Below the pieces are notes generated by a model. It saw only the letters and a list, made by a program, of their open reading frames with translations. It ran no database searches and had not been told where the DNA came from. Both the position numbers and the translations under genes were made by a program. DNA of 64,000 bases, from contig SVQH01000001.1 in the NCBI GenBank assembly GCA_015065425.1, forward strand, positions 62,001 to 126,000. Direction: 5' to 3'. This DNA comes from Oscillospiraceae bacterium (GTDB lineage: Bacteria > Bacillota > Clostridia > Oscillospirales > Acutalibacteraceae). This document shows positions 45,609 to 54,617 of this stretch, one piece after another (the stretch's first letter is position 1; each line of letters starts with the position of its first letter).

Positions 45609-47531
45609 ATGGCTATAATGACAACAGCACAGGCTCTTGTTAAATTCCTCAATAATCAGTATGTTTCCTTTGACGGAAAAGAAACAAGATTTGTAGACGG
45701 TATTTTTACTGTATTCGGACACGGAATAGTATGCGGTCTCGGTCAGGCTCTCGATGAAGCCCCGGGTGAGTTGAAGGTTTATCAGGGAAAAAACGAACAG
45801 GGGATGGCTCATGTTGCTGCATCCTTTGCAAAACAGAACAACAGAAGAAAAATAATTGCCTGTTCATCATCCATAGGTCCCGGTGCCGCGAATATGATAA
45901 CAGCGGCAGCGACAGCTACGGTCAACAATGTTCCGCTTCTTCTTTTCCCTGCGGATACATTCTCCTGCCGCCAGCCCGACCCCGTTCTTCAGCAGTTTGA
46001 ACAAAGTCACTCTCTTGCAATAACAACAAACGATGCATATAAACCCGTATGCCGTTATTGGGACAGAGTCGCACGTCCCGAGCATCTTATGAGTGCAATG
46101 ATAAATGCTATGAGAGTACTTACAGATACAGCAAACACAGGAGCAGTCTGTATTTCACTTTGTCAAGATGTAGAAGGGGAGAGCTATGATTTCCCCGAAG
46201 CATTCTTTGCTAAAAGAGTACATAAAATAACAAGAATAAACCCCGCAGACGATGAACTTCAGGACATAGCTGAAATTATTCTCTCAGCAAAAAAGCCCCT
46301 TCTTATAGCAGGCGGCGGTGTGCGATATTCGGAAGCAGGTAAAACCGTTGAAGATTTCTGTGCAAAATTCAATATTGCACTCGCTGAGACGCAAAACGGC
46401 AAGAGTGCGGTTCTTTCTTCCCATTCCCATAATCTCGGCGGTGTAGGTGTTACAGGTAATCTTGCGGCTAACAGAATCGCTAAGGCTGCCGATGTTGTAA
46501 TAGGCATCGGTACAAGATTCTCCGATTTTACAACAGCATCAAAATCACTGTATCAGAATCCTGATGTAAAGTTTGTAACAATTAACACAGACCGCTTTGA
46601 TGCTTATAAGCTTGATGCCGTAAAATGTGTCGGTGACGCAAAGCTTACTGTTGAAAAGCTTGATAAAATACTTTCCGACAAGGGATATAAGACAGAATAT
46701 ACGACTGAAATTGCAGATGCAAAAGCTGATTGGGCAAAGGAAATGGATATTCTTTCTGCTTATTCATATAACGAAAATTTTGAGCCTCTGATAAAGGCAA
46801 GATACGAAAAGACTATTCCCGAATTTGTTGATATGTATAAAGGTGCCGTAACTCAGACCGCAGCACTCGCTTATATCAGAAATAATATTGCCGATGATGC
46901 CATTGCAGTTGCCGCCGCAGGTTCTCTTCCCGGATGTATGCAAAGAATGTGGACTTCTGATGTGAGAGATACATACAATATGGAATACGGCTATTCCTGT
47001 ATGGGCTATGAAATCGCAGGTGCACTCGGCTCAAAGATGGCAGAGCCTGACAGGGAAGTATATGCTTTCTGCGGAGACGGAAGCTATCTTATGCTCCATT
47101 CCGAACTTGTAACCTCAATTCAGGAAGGTAAGAAAATAAATGTACTTCTTTTTGATAATGCAGGATTTGGTTGCATAAACAATCTTCAGATGAGTAACGG
47201 TATCGGCAATCTTGCAACAGAGTTTAGAAAAAGAGATGAAAACGGAGAGCTTTTAGGAGACCTGATGCCCATTGACTTTGCAATGTCAGCAGCCGGCTAC
47301 GGTGTGAAGACTTATTCCGTAAGAACCATGGATGAACTGGCTGCTGCACTGGAAGACAGTAAAAAACAGACCGTTTCAACTCTTATTGACATAAAAGTAC
47401 TTCCCAAATCAATGACAGACGGCTATGATGCCTGGTGGCATGTGGGTATTGCTTCAACTTCATCAAAGGATTCCGTAAGGAATGCATATAAAAATAAAGC
47501 AGAAAATCTTGAAAAGGCAAGGAGATATTGA
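45609..47531 (+). CDS. iolD: 3D-(3,5/4)-trihydroxycyclohexane-1,2-dione acylhydrolase
   Basis: A 640-residue thiamine-diphosphate enzyme that opens the inositol-derived ring. The PYR domain, central Rossmann domain and PP domain are in order; the TPP-binding block [12 protein letters not shown] with [13 protein letters not shown] lies near 492-525. Length and sequence are typical of IolD rather than acetolactate synthase. AAGGAG precedes the start; iolE starts 1 bp after the stop. Confidence 0.94.
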   Translation: MAIMTTAQALVKFLNNQYVSFDGKETRFVDGIFTVFGHGIVCGLGQALDEAPGELKVYQGKNEQGMAHVAASFAKQNNRRKIIACSSSIGPGAANMITAAATATVNNVPLLLFPADTFSCRQPDPVLQQFEQSHSLAITTNDAYKPVCRYWDRVARPEHLMSAMINAMRVLTDTANTGAVCISLCQDVEGESYDFPEAFFAKRVHKITRINPADDELQDIAEIILSAKKPLLIAGGGVRYSEAGKTVEDFCAKFNIALAETQNGKSAVLSSHSHNLGGVGVTGNLAANRIAKAADVVIGIGTRFSDFTTASKSLYQNPDVKFVTINTDRFDAYKLDAVKCVGDAKLTVEKLDKILSDKGYKTEYTTEIADAKADWAKEMDILSAYSYNENFEPLIKARYEKTIPEFVDMYKGAVTQTAALAYIRNNIADDAIAVAAAGSLPGCMQRMWTSDVRDTYNMEYGYSCMGYEIAGALGSKMAEPDREVYAFCGDGSYLMLHSELVTSIQEGKKINVLLFDNAGFGCINNLQMSNGIGNLATEFRKRDENGELLGDLMPIDFAMSAAGYGVKTYSVRTMDELAAALEDSKKQTVSTLIDIKVLPKSMTDGYDAWWHVGIASTSSKDSVRNAYKNKAENLEKARRY

Positions 47532-47532
47532 T

Positions 47533-48426
47533 ATGCTCAATAAAAACAAAGTAAAACTCGGTATAGCCCCTATAGGTTGGACAAATGACGATATGCCAGA
47601 CCTTGGAGCAGAAAACACATTCCAGCAGTGCGTTTCCGAAATGGCACTCGCAGGATTTACAGGCTGTGAAGTCGGCAACAAGTATCCTAAAGATACAGCT
47701 GTTCTCAAAAAGGCACTTGACCTTCGCGGAATGCAGATTTGTAATGCATGGTTTTCAACATTCCTTACTACAAAGCCCTATGAAGAGACAGAAAAAGAAT
47801 TCATCAAACACATCACATTCTTAAAAGAAATGGGTGCAAAGGTTGTCGGTGTTTCCGAACAGGGACATTCCATTCAGGGAACTGAGCTTTCAATCTTTGA
47901 TGACAAATATGTTATGAATGATGATGAATGGGATATGCTCACGACAGGGCTTAACAAGCTCGGAAAAGTTGCAAAGGATATGGGAATAGCTCTTACTTTC
48001 CATCACCACATGGGAACCGTTGTTCAGACAGCAGCTGAAATTGACAGACTTATGGAAAATACAGATCCCGAGCTTTTCAGCCTTCTTTTCGACTCGGGTC
48101 ATCTTGCATACTGCGGAGAAGATTATATGGCTGTGCTTAAAAAGTATGCAAAGAGAATCAAGCACGTGCACCTTAAAGATATCCGTCCTGATGTTATATC
48201 CAAGGTAAAAGAAGAAAAATTAAGCTTCTTACAGGGGGTAAGACTCGGAACATTTACCGTTCCCGGTGACGGTGCCATTGATTTTGCACCCATATTCGAT
48301 GTACTTGCAGAAACAGGCTATGAAGGATATGTGCTTGTTGAAGCAGAGCAGGATCCAGCAATCGCAAATCCTTTTGAATATGCACTTAAAGCAAGAAAAT
48401 ATATTGCTGAAAAGGCAGGACTTTAA
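47533..48426 (+). CDS. iolE: Inosose dehydratase
   Basis: A TIM-barrel enzyme of about 297 residues that dehydrates scyllo-inosose. [16 protein letters not shown] is at 9-24, the family signature, and [11 protein letters not shown] with HLKDIRPDV hold metal ligands. ATG 47533 follows AAGGAG; the longer frame from 47482 starts inside iolD. Confidence 0.93.
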   Translation: MLNKNKVKLGIAPIGWTNDDMPDLGAENTFQQCVSEMALAGFTGCEVGNKYPKDTAVLKKALDLRGMQICNAWFSTFLTTKPYEETEKEFIKHITFLKEMGAKVVGVSEQGHSIQGTELSIFDDKYVMNDDEWDMLTTGLNKLGKVAKDMGIALTFHHHMGTVVQTAAEIDRLMENTDPELFSLLFDSGHLAYCGEDYMAVLKKYAKRIKHVHLKDIRPDVISKVKEEKLSFLQGVRLGTFTVPGDGAIDFAPIFDVLAETGYEGYVLVEAEQDPAIANPFEYALKARKYIAEKAGL

Positions 48427-48444
48427 TACTAAAGGAGAATATAA

Positions 48445-49950
48445 ATGGCTGAAAAATTAAAATATTTTTGTAACGGTCAATATATTGAATCAAAGACCGA
48501 GGTTTATTATGACCTTCATAACCCCTCAACAGGAGAAATCACAGGATATGCTCCCTGCTGCACAGCTGACGAAGTAAATGAAGCTATCGCAGCTGCAAAG
48601 GCAGCATATCCCTCATGGAGTGCAACTCCAGCAATCAAGCGTTCTCAGATTCTTTTCAAGGTAAGAGAGCTTATAATGGAGCACATGGAAGAGCTTACCC
48701 GCCTCGTTGCTGAAGAAAACGGCAAGGTATGGGCAGAAGCTGAAGGTGATGTTCTCAAAGCAAAAGAAGGAACCGAACTTGCAATTCAGGCGCCCTCACT
48801 CATGATGGGCGAGAGCCTTATGGATGCATCAAAAGGCTTTGACACAGTTTTATATCGTGAATCAATGGGGGTTTTTGCAGGCATAGTACCCGTAAATTTC
48901 CCTGCTATGATTCCTTTCGGTTGGATGGTTCCCGTATGCGTTGCTACGGGTAATACAATGGTTCTCAAAGCCGCATCTCTTACACCGAGAACAGCACTTC
49001 GCATTGCTGAACTTTATAAAGAAGCGGGACTTCCCGACGGTGTTATAAATGTAGTTACCTGTTCAAGAAAAGAAATTGATCTTATACTTGAACATCCTGA
49101 TGTAAAGGGAATCACTTTTGTAGGCTCTACACCTGTCGGAAAGCTTATCTATCAAAAGGCTGCCGCAAACGGCAAACGTGTTCAGGCACTTTGTCAGGCA
49201 AAGAACCACGCACTTGTTATGTCCGATGCACCCATTGAACGAACTGTTGCAGGTATCATAAATTCCGCTTACGGTTGTGCAGGTCAGAGATGTATGGCTC
49301 TTTCATGCTGTGTTGTTGAAGAAGCAATAGCTGATGAATTTGTTTCAGAACTCAAGAAACAGGCTTCTCAGATTAAAGTCGGTCCCGCAGTTGATAAGAC
49401 TTCAAAGCTCGGTCCCATTACATATAAAAAGCACTATGATGAGGTTATTGCCGACATTGACAAGGGCATCAGAGAAGGTGCAACACTTGTTCTCGACGGC
49501 AGAGACTGCAAGGTTGAAGGCTTCCCGAACGGCTATTATGTCGGTCCCACAATTTTTGATAACGTTACTGAAGAAATGACAATCGGCAGAGACGAAGTTT
49601 TCGGTCCCGTCCTTTCAATCAAGAGATGCAAGACTTTCCGTGAAGGTCTTGAAATTATGAATAACAACCCCTATGCAAACGGCTCTGTTATATTTACACA
49701 GAATGGCTATTTTGCAAGAGAGTTTGTTCGTCATACCCACGGTGGTATGGTCGGTGTCAATGTCGGTATTCCCGTGCCGATAGGGTTCTTCCCCTTTGCA
49801 GGTCATAAGGATTCCTTCTTCGGCGATCTTCATTGCCTCGGCAAGGATGCATACCGCTTCTTTACTGAAAGCAAGTGCGTAACACAGCGTTGGTTCGATG
49901 AAGAAGAAAAGACAAATACGGCTGTTTCCACATGGGACGGCACAATTTAA
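48445..49950 (+). CDS. iolA: CoA-acylating malonate-semialdehyde dehydrogenase
   Basis: A 501-residue aldehyde dehydrogenase of the MmsA/IolA type. The catalytic Cys lies in GCAGQRCMALS near 278-288, and the NAD fold includes FVGSTPVGK. In inositol breakdown it converts malonate semialdehyde with NAD and CoA to acetyl-CoA, CO2 and NADH. AAAGGAG precedes the start. Position in the operon fixes the physiological role. Confidence 0.93.
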   Translation: MAEKLKYFCNGQYIESKTEVYYDLHNPSTGEITGYAPCCTADEVNEAIAAAKAAYPSWSATPAIKRSQILFKVRELIMEHMEELTRLVAEENGKVWAEAEGDVLKAKEGTELAIQAPSLMMGESLMDASKGFDTVLYRESMGVFAGIVPVNFPAMIPFGWMVPVCVATGNTMVLKAASLTPRTALRIAELYKEAGLPDGVINVVTCSRKEIDLILEHPDVKGITFVGSTPVGKLIYQKAAANGKRVQALCQAKNHALVMSDAPIERTVAGIINSAYGCAGQRCMALSCCVVEEAIADEFVSELKKQASQIKVGPAVDKTSKLGPITYKKHYDEVIADIDKGIREGATLVLDGRDCKVEGFPNGYYVGPTIFDNVTEEMTIGRDEVFGPVLSIKRCKTFREGLEIMNNNPYANGSVIFTQNGYFAREFVRHTHGGMVGVNVGIPVPIGFFPFAGHKDSFFGDLHCLGKDAYRFFTESKCVTQRWFDEEEKTNTAVSTWDGTI

Positions 49951-49970
49951 ACTATAAGGAGAAATAAACT

Positions 49971-50984
49971 ATGCTTACAATCGGTATTATAGGTGCAGGA
50001 AGAATCGGTAAGGTTCATCTTGAATCAATTTCCTATCACGTAAAAAACGCAACCGTAAAGGCTGTCGCAGACCCATTTATGAACGACGAAACAAAGGCTT
50101 TCTGTGAAAACTTCGGTGTAAAAGATATTTATACAGATTACAAGAAGATTCTTGAAGATAAAGAAATTGATGCAGTTCTTGTTTGTTCTTCAACAGACAC
50201 TCATTCATCCATTTCTATTGAAGCTATTGAAGCAGGAAAACATGTTTTCTGTGAAAAGCCCGTTGATCATTCTATAGAAAAGATTCAGGCTGTTGCAGAC
50301 GCTCTGGCAAAGCATCCGGAAATTAAGTTCCAGGTAGGATTCAACCGCCGTTTTGACCACAACTTTGCCGCTATAAGAAAAGCTTATGATGCAGGTAAAA
50401 TCGGTGAAGCTCACATTCTTAAAATTACTTCCCGTGACCCCGAGCCTCCCAACCCCAAGTATATAGCTGTATCAGGCGGCATCTTCCTTGATATGACTAT
50501 CCATGATTTTGATATGGCTTGTTTCCTTACAAACAGTGATGTTGAAGAAGTTTATGTAAATTCTGCAGTTCTCGTTGACCCTGCCATTGGTGAACAGGGC
50601 GATGTTGATACAGCAATTATTACAATGAAGATGACAAACGGTGCACTGGCTGTTATCGACAACTCCCGCCGTGCAGCTTACGGTTACGATCAGAGAGCCG
50701 AACTCTTCGGTTCAAAGGGTATGGTTGCAACTGCAAATGATACTCTTTCAACTGCTGTTATTGCCGATGAAAACGGTGTAACAGGGGAGAAGCCACTCTT
50801 CTTCTTCCTTGAAAGATATATGGGCTCTTTCTCTGAAGAAATGCGTCAGTTTGTTGATGCCTGTGAAAACAACACAGAAGTTCCCGTTGGTATCCATGCA
50901 GGTATGCAGTCTGTAAAGATTGGCCTTGCAGCAAAGAAATCTGTCGCAGAACACAGACCTGTAAGCCTCTGTGAAATAAAGTAA
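49971..50984 (+). CDS. iolG: Inositol 2-dehydrogenase
   Basis: A 337-residue Gfo/Idh/MocA oxidoreductase: IGIIGAGRIGKVHLESI at 3-19 binds NAD, FCEKPVD near 92-98 carries the catalytic Lys, and GGIFLDMTIHDFDMACF near 166-182 the catalytic Asp-His region. It oxidises myo-inositol to scyllo-inosose, the first step. It is last in this operon and is followed by a terminator; no inositol transporter is adjacent. Confidence 0.92.
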   Translation: MLTIGIIGAGRIGKVHLESISYHVKNATVKAVADPFMNDETKAFCENFGVKDIYTDYKKILEDKEIDAVLVCSSTDTHSSISIEAIEAGKHVFCEKPVDHSIEKIQAVADALAKHPEIKFQVGFNRRFDHNFAAIRKAYDAGKIGEAHILKITSRDPEPPNPKYIAVSGGIFLDMTIHDFDMACFLTNSDVEEVYVNSAVLVDPAIGEQGDVDTAIITMKMTNGALAVIDNSRRAAYGYDQRAELFGSKGMVATANDTLSTAVIADENGVTGEKPLFFFLERYMGSFSEEMRQFVDACENNTEVPVGIHAGMQSVKIGLAAKKSVAEHRPVSLCEIK

Positions 50985-50998
50985 TTATCTGATATGTG

Positions 50999-51030
50999 CC
51001 CGTCGATAATCTCGGCGGGTTCTTTCATTT
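50999..51030 (+). terminator. Terminator of the iol operon
   Basis: CCCGTCGA / TCGGCGGG hairpin (one wobble pair), 5-nt loop, then TTCTTTCATTT. Confidence 0.7.
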
Positions 51031-51093
51031 ATGTGCTTGATTTGTTCTGTCGGATATTGTACAATTTAATAAAAAGGTAAAAGGATTATAATT

Positions 51094-52194
51094 ATGAAAA
51101 TTGAGCTTATAGGTAAACCTGAAGTTATTATGTCAAATCCCTTTTCAAAGCATAATTATTTCGGTTGGCCCTCTGTGGTAAAACTTTCCGACGGAAAAAT
51201 TATTGCGGGTGCATCGGGCTTCAGACTCGAACATATTTGTCCCTTCGGAAAGGGAGTTATTGCATACTCTCAAAATGCAGGAAAAACATTTTCTCCTCCG
51301 ATAAGTGTTATAGATACCGTACTTGATGACAGAGATGTGGGACTTTGTACTTTTGGAGATAACGGACTTATTGTAACATCCTTTAATAATACACGTAAAA
51401 TGCAGCGATACCACGGCAGGGCTCACGAAGAAAAAAGAAAAAATTATATTTATTCTTATCTCGATTCAATAACTGATGCCGAGGAGGACGCGGCAATCGG
51501 TTCTAATTTCCGCATAAGCTTTGACGGGGGAGTGACCTTCGGAAAAATTCACAAAAGTCCAGTTACCTCTCCTCACGGTCCGGTGGAGCTTTCCGACGGA
51601 ACTGTGTTATGGGTCGGCTCAAATTTTTACAGAAATAATAATGTTGAAGATTTTGACGAATATGTAGCAGCTTATAAAATTGACACAAAAACAGGAAAAA
51701 CAGAATTTGTCGGAAGAGTTCCGGATATAACAGAAAACGGCAGCATATTAAAGGCATGTGAACCATATATGCTTGAACTTTCTGACGGGTCACTGATTTG
51801 CCATATAAGAACAGAACCGAATTTTACGACCTATCAGACAATTTCTCATGATAAGGGCAAAACATGGTCTGTCCCCGAAAAATTACTGCCTGACTATGGT
51901 GGTGCCCCATGTCATCTTATTGAGCATTCCTCAGGCGTACTTATTTCTCTTTACGGTTACAGACAAGCTCCTTATGAAATAAGAGCCATGTTTTCAACTG
52001 ATGGCGGAAAATCATGGGATAAAAACTATACAATATATGCAAACGGTGTCAGCGGTGACCTTGGATATCCTTGTTCTGTTGAACTTGACGACGGAAGTAT
52101 ACTTACCGTGTTCTATTGCAAAGAAGATGAGTATTCCCCCTGTGTCATAATGCAACAGAAATGGAAAATAATAAATGATACAGACCCGACATAA
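51094..52194 (+). CDS. BNR-repeat sialidase-fold protein
   Basis: A 366-residue six-bladed beta-propeller of the sialidase/neuraminidase superfamily. Asp-box (BNR) motifs are visible: SQNAGKTF, SFDGGVTF, SHDKGKTW and STDGGKSW. There is no signal peptide, so it is probably cytoplasmic. Whether it is a true exo-sialidase or another glycosidase is uncertain; the classic Arg triad cannot be confirmed by eye, though an RTEPNFTTY segment could supply one. It lies between the iol operon and a convergent transporter. Confidence 0.75.
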   Translation: MKIELIGKPEVIMSNPFSKHNYFGWPSVVKLSDGKIIAGASGFRLEHICPFGKGVIAYSQNAGKTFSPPISVIDTVLDDRDVGLCTFGDNGLIVTSFNNTRKMQRYHGRAHEEKRKNYIYSYLDSITDAEEDAAIGSNFRISFDGGVTFGKIHKSPVTSPHGPVELSDGTVLWVGSNFYRNNNVEDFDEYVAAYKIDTKTGKTEFVGRVPDITENGSILKACEPYMLELSDGSLICHIRTEPNFTTYQTISHDKGKTWSVPEKLLPDYGGAPCHLIEHSSGVLISLYGYRQAPYEIRAMFSTDGGKSWDKNYTIYANGVSGDLGYPCSVELDDGSILTVFYCKEDEYSPCVIMQQKWKIINDTDPT

Positions 52195-52211
52195 GCAAGT
52201 CTGTATCATTT
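52173..52211. terminator. Bidirectional terminator overlapping gene ends
   Basis: Perfect 13-bp arms AAATGATACAGAC (52173-52185) and GTCTGTATCATTT (52199-52211). The left arm lies within the last codons of the BNR gene, and the right arm reaches the stop of the minus-strand transporter, so one palindrome serves both. Confidence 0.75.
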
Positions 52212-53050
52212 CACGAAATATTCAACAATACCAATGCACAGAGAATTAAAAGCATTGCAAACCATTGAAGTTTATTCAGTTTTTCACGAAAAACAACCGT
52301 ACCTGTTAGAGTTACAATTAATATTGTTGCAACACTGAAAGTCGGATAAACGACCACTGCAGGCAATTCATTTAATGCAGCAAGTAAAAACTTTGATGAA
52401 AAGAAGTTTGGAATTCCTATAAAAAATCCGTAAAACATTTCCCTTTTACCCGGACACTCTTTTTTTAGCATTGCAAGAAAAGTACAAATAAGAAATGCCG
52501 TAAAAAAGGTATAAATAAGATACTGAGAAGATAAGGCGATACTGCCAATGTATTCGTAAACTTTAGACATTGCATCAGCACATCCGCCTGCAAGAAGCAG
52601 AACTATGAGCCCTAAGCCGAAAGAACGCTTTTTTCTTTCATCATTCTTTAAGTTTATAAGGATTATTGCTCCGATAGCAATTATAAATCCTGCTATCTGC
52701 AAAGGTAATGGCATTTCTCCAAGAAATACTGATAACACCATCGGAACAAGAAGTCCAAGTTTTATAAATACCGAAGACAAAACCATACCGTTTTTAACGG
52801 TATTTTTTTGCAGAAGGATAAAACTTATAAGATACAAAGCACCCGTAATTATGCCAAGAAATAACGTCACAGAAAAAGAGTTTGCTTTATAAGGAAAAAC
52901 ATCAAAGTCTGCAAATATCACTCCGAGAAAAGCACATACTATGTAATTGGCAGAAAGCATACTAAGTTCAGAACTGATTTTGTTGCTGCTAAAACGCATC
53001 AATACTGATATCAACGAACTGCTTACTATTGCAAGAATCAGGAATACCAT
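52211..53050 (-). CDS. EamA/DMT-family transporter
   Basis: A 279-residue protein with ten predicted membrane helices in two EamA halves (about 1-135 and 145-279), typical of drug/metabolite or nucleotide-sugar exporters. The second half has the usual PTFSVATILIVTLTGTVVFREKLN segment. The substrate cannot be told. Ribosome site AGGAA precedes ATG at 53050. Confidence 0.85.
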   Translation of the reverse strand: MVFLILAIVSSSLISVLMRFSSNKISSELSMLSANYIVCAFLGVIFADFDVFPYKANSFSVTLFLGIITGALYLISFILLQKNTVKNGMVLSSVFIKLGLLVPMVLSVFLGEMPLPLQIAGFIIAIGAIILINLKNDERKKRSFGLGLIVLLLAGGCADAMSKVYEYIGSIALSSQYLIYTFFTAFLICTFLAMLKKECPGKREMFYGFFIGIPNFFSSKFLLAALNELPAVVVYPTFSVATILIVTLTGTVVFREKLNKLQWFAMLLILCALVLLNIS

Positions 53051-53112
53051 AAAATTCCTCCATAGTTTTTACGATATTATAACAGTTTAATTTTTTAAGT
53101 GCAACCTTAATT

Positions 53113-53162
53113 AAAAAACATATTGCTTCAGAAACACTTTGTACTGAAACAATATGTTTTTT
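53113..53162 (-). terminator. Terminator after spoIVB
   Basis: Perfect 13-bp arms AAAAAACATATTG / CAATATGTTTTTT with an inner TTCAG/CTGAA stem. On the minus strand it ends in six T, directly after the spoIVB stop. Confidence 0.8.
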
Positions 53163-53164
53163 AC

Positions 53165-54337
53165 CTATTTTGCCGCTTCAAGCATATTTTCAATAATTAT
53201 TCCATAACCTTTTGTAGGGTCATTAAGAAAAACATGAGTTACGGCTCCGACAATCATATCATTCTGAATAATAGGGGAGCCACTCATGCCTTGTACGATA
53301 CCGCCCGTAATATCAAGAAGTTCATCATCCGTTACTTCAACAATCAGATTTTTATTATCTGAATCCGTATCTATTTTTTTAATTTCAATATCATAGTATT
53401 TCTTTGTATTGCCTGCGACAGTTGATATTATCTGAGCTTTTCCCGTTGTAATTTCTTCTGGATAAGCAACAGGATAAACATCATCAGAATGTGCTATATA
53501 ATATGAATCTGCATAAACTCCGTTTTCGCAGTTAACGGTAATCTCTCCGTAATTTTCCGAGCCTATACTTCCTATCAGTTCACCTGCTGTTCCACCTGTT
53601 CCTTTTTTTACACCGTTTAGGTTTGCTGAATATACCTCACCTGAATCAACAGGCAGCAATTCTTTTGTATCTACATCATAAATTCCGTGGCCGAGAGTTG
53701 CAATAGTTCCGCTTTCCAAATCAGTATAAGTGAGAGTACCTATACCGCCGGTAGAATCACGTACCCATAATCCGCCTTTATATAAGCCCGTCAAAGATGA
53801 TTTCACTGGTGTAAAGTTCAGACAAAGACTATTACCGTTTCTCAAAATATTAAAATTCAATGTTTTTCCTGCCGAATTTTCAATAATAGTCGAAAGTTCA
53901 ATATTATTATAAACTTCCTGACCGTCAATACTAACAATGATATCTCCGACAAGAATTCCTGCCTCAGCCGATGGATCTGCCATTCCGTTCTCACATTCAA
54001 ACTTTTCTGTACCAACGATAACCACACCTTTGGTTTTAAGTTTTAGTCCAATAAGCTCTCCGCCGGCTATTACTGTTTTTCTTGAATTATTATAATGATT
54101 CGTGTTTACTGTTAATGAATTATCATCTTTTTCAGCACAAAATTGCGACAACAAGAATTCATACTTCTGAACTTGTCCCTTGAAAATACTGCTGACAAAT
54201 TCTGAAGAAGAAATACTGCTCGTTTTAAGAAATAAATATTCCTCTGACGGAATAAGTATCAGAGAAAATACAAGACCGCACAATAGCAGGGAAACTATTG
54301 GAATATACAAGATATATTTTTTTATTTTTGCTTTCAA
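53165..54337 (-). CDS. spoIVB: SpoIVB peptidase
   Basis: A 390-residue sporulation serine peptidase starting at TTG 54337, seven bases after a GGAGG site; longer starts have no ribosome site. It has an N-terminal membrane anchor (about 8-30), a PDZ domain (about 90-170; GILVGDIIVSIDGQEV) and an S55 peptidase domain with LGHGIYD (His), GMSGSPII (catalytic Ser354) and a FLNDPTKGYGI block (Asp). In Bacillus it is secreted from the forespore and cleaves SpoIVFA to activate pro-SigmaK processing. The 280-bp gap to the next gene contains a plus-strand promoter at its far end. Confidence 0.92.
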   Translation of the reverse strand: MKAKIKKYILYIPIVSLLLCGLVFSLILIPSEEYLFLKTSSISSSEFVSSIFKGQVQKYEFLLSQFCAEKDDNSLTVNTNHYNNSRKTVIAGGELIGLKLKTKGVVIVGTEKFECENGMADPSAEAGILVGDIIVSIDGQEVYNNIELSTIIENSAGKTLNFNILRNGNSLCLNFTPVKSSLTGLYKGGLWVRDSTGGIGTLTYTDLESGTIATLGHGIYDVDTKELLPVDSGEVYSANLNGVKKGTGGTAGELIGSIGSENYGEITVNCENGVYADSYYIAHSDDVYPVAYPEEITTGKAQIISTVAGNTKKYYDIEIKKIDTDSDNKNLIVEVTDDELLDITGGIVQGMSGSPIIQNDMIVGAVTHVFLNDPTKGYGIIIENMLEAAK

Positions 54338-54545
54338 CAAATCACCTCCGCAATTATATATTTCACCGAAAATGAGAATTTTATGTTTGTAAAACATACT
54401 TAAAATAAACTGTTTTTTCTAAAGGAAATAGTGTTAATTTTTTTGAATAAAATATTATAATATGTGTAATTTCACCAATTACATAGCAGAATTCAAAATA
54501 TTATCAGTATAAATAGTAGGACTTGTTAAAATTTACAAATTAATG

Positions 54546-54574
54546 TTGCAATAAAAATTAATTTTTGATATGAT
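54546..54574 (+). promoter_or_regulatory. Predicted promoter of the acidic-repeat protein
   Basis: TTGCAA at 54546-54551, 17 nt, TATGAT at 54569-54574, then an AAGGAGG ribosome site before ATG 54618. Confidence 0.6.
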
Positions 54575-54617
54575 AAATTGTGCAAAATATAATGGAAATA
54601 CAGAAGGAGGAATTTTT

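Noticed and set aside
47482..47532. Longer N-terminus for IolE
   Set aside because: Lies inside iolD, whereas ATG 47533 has an AAGGAG site and matches the usual IolE start.
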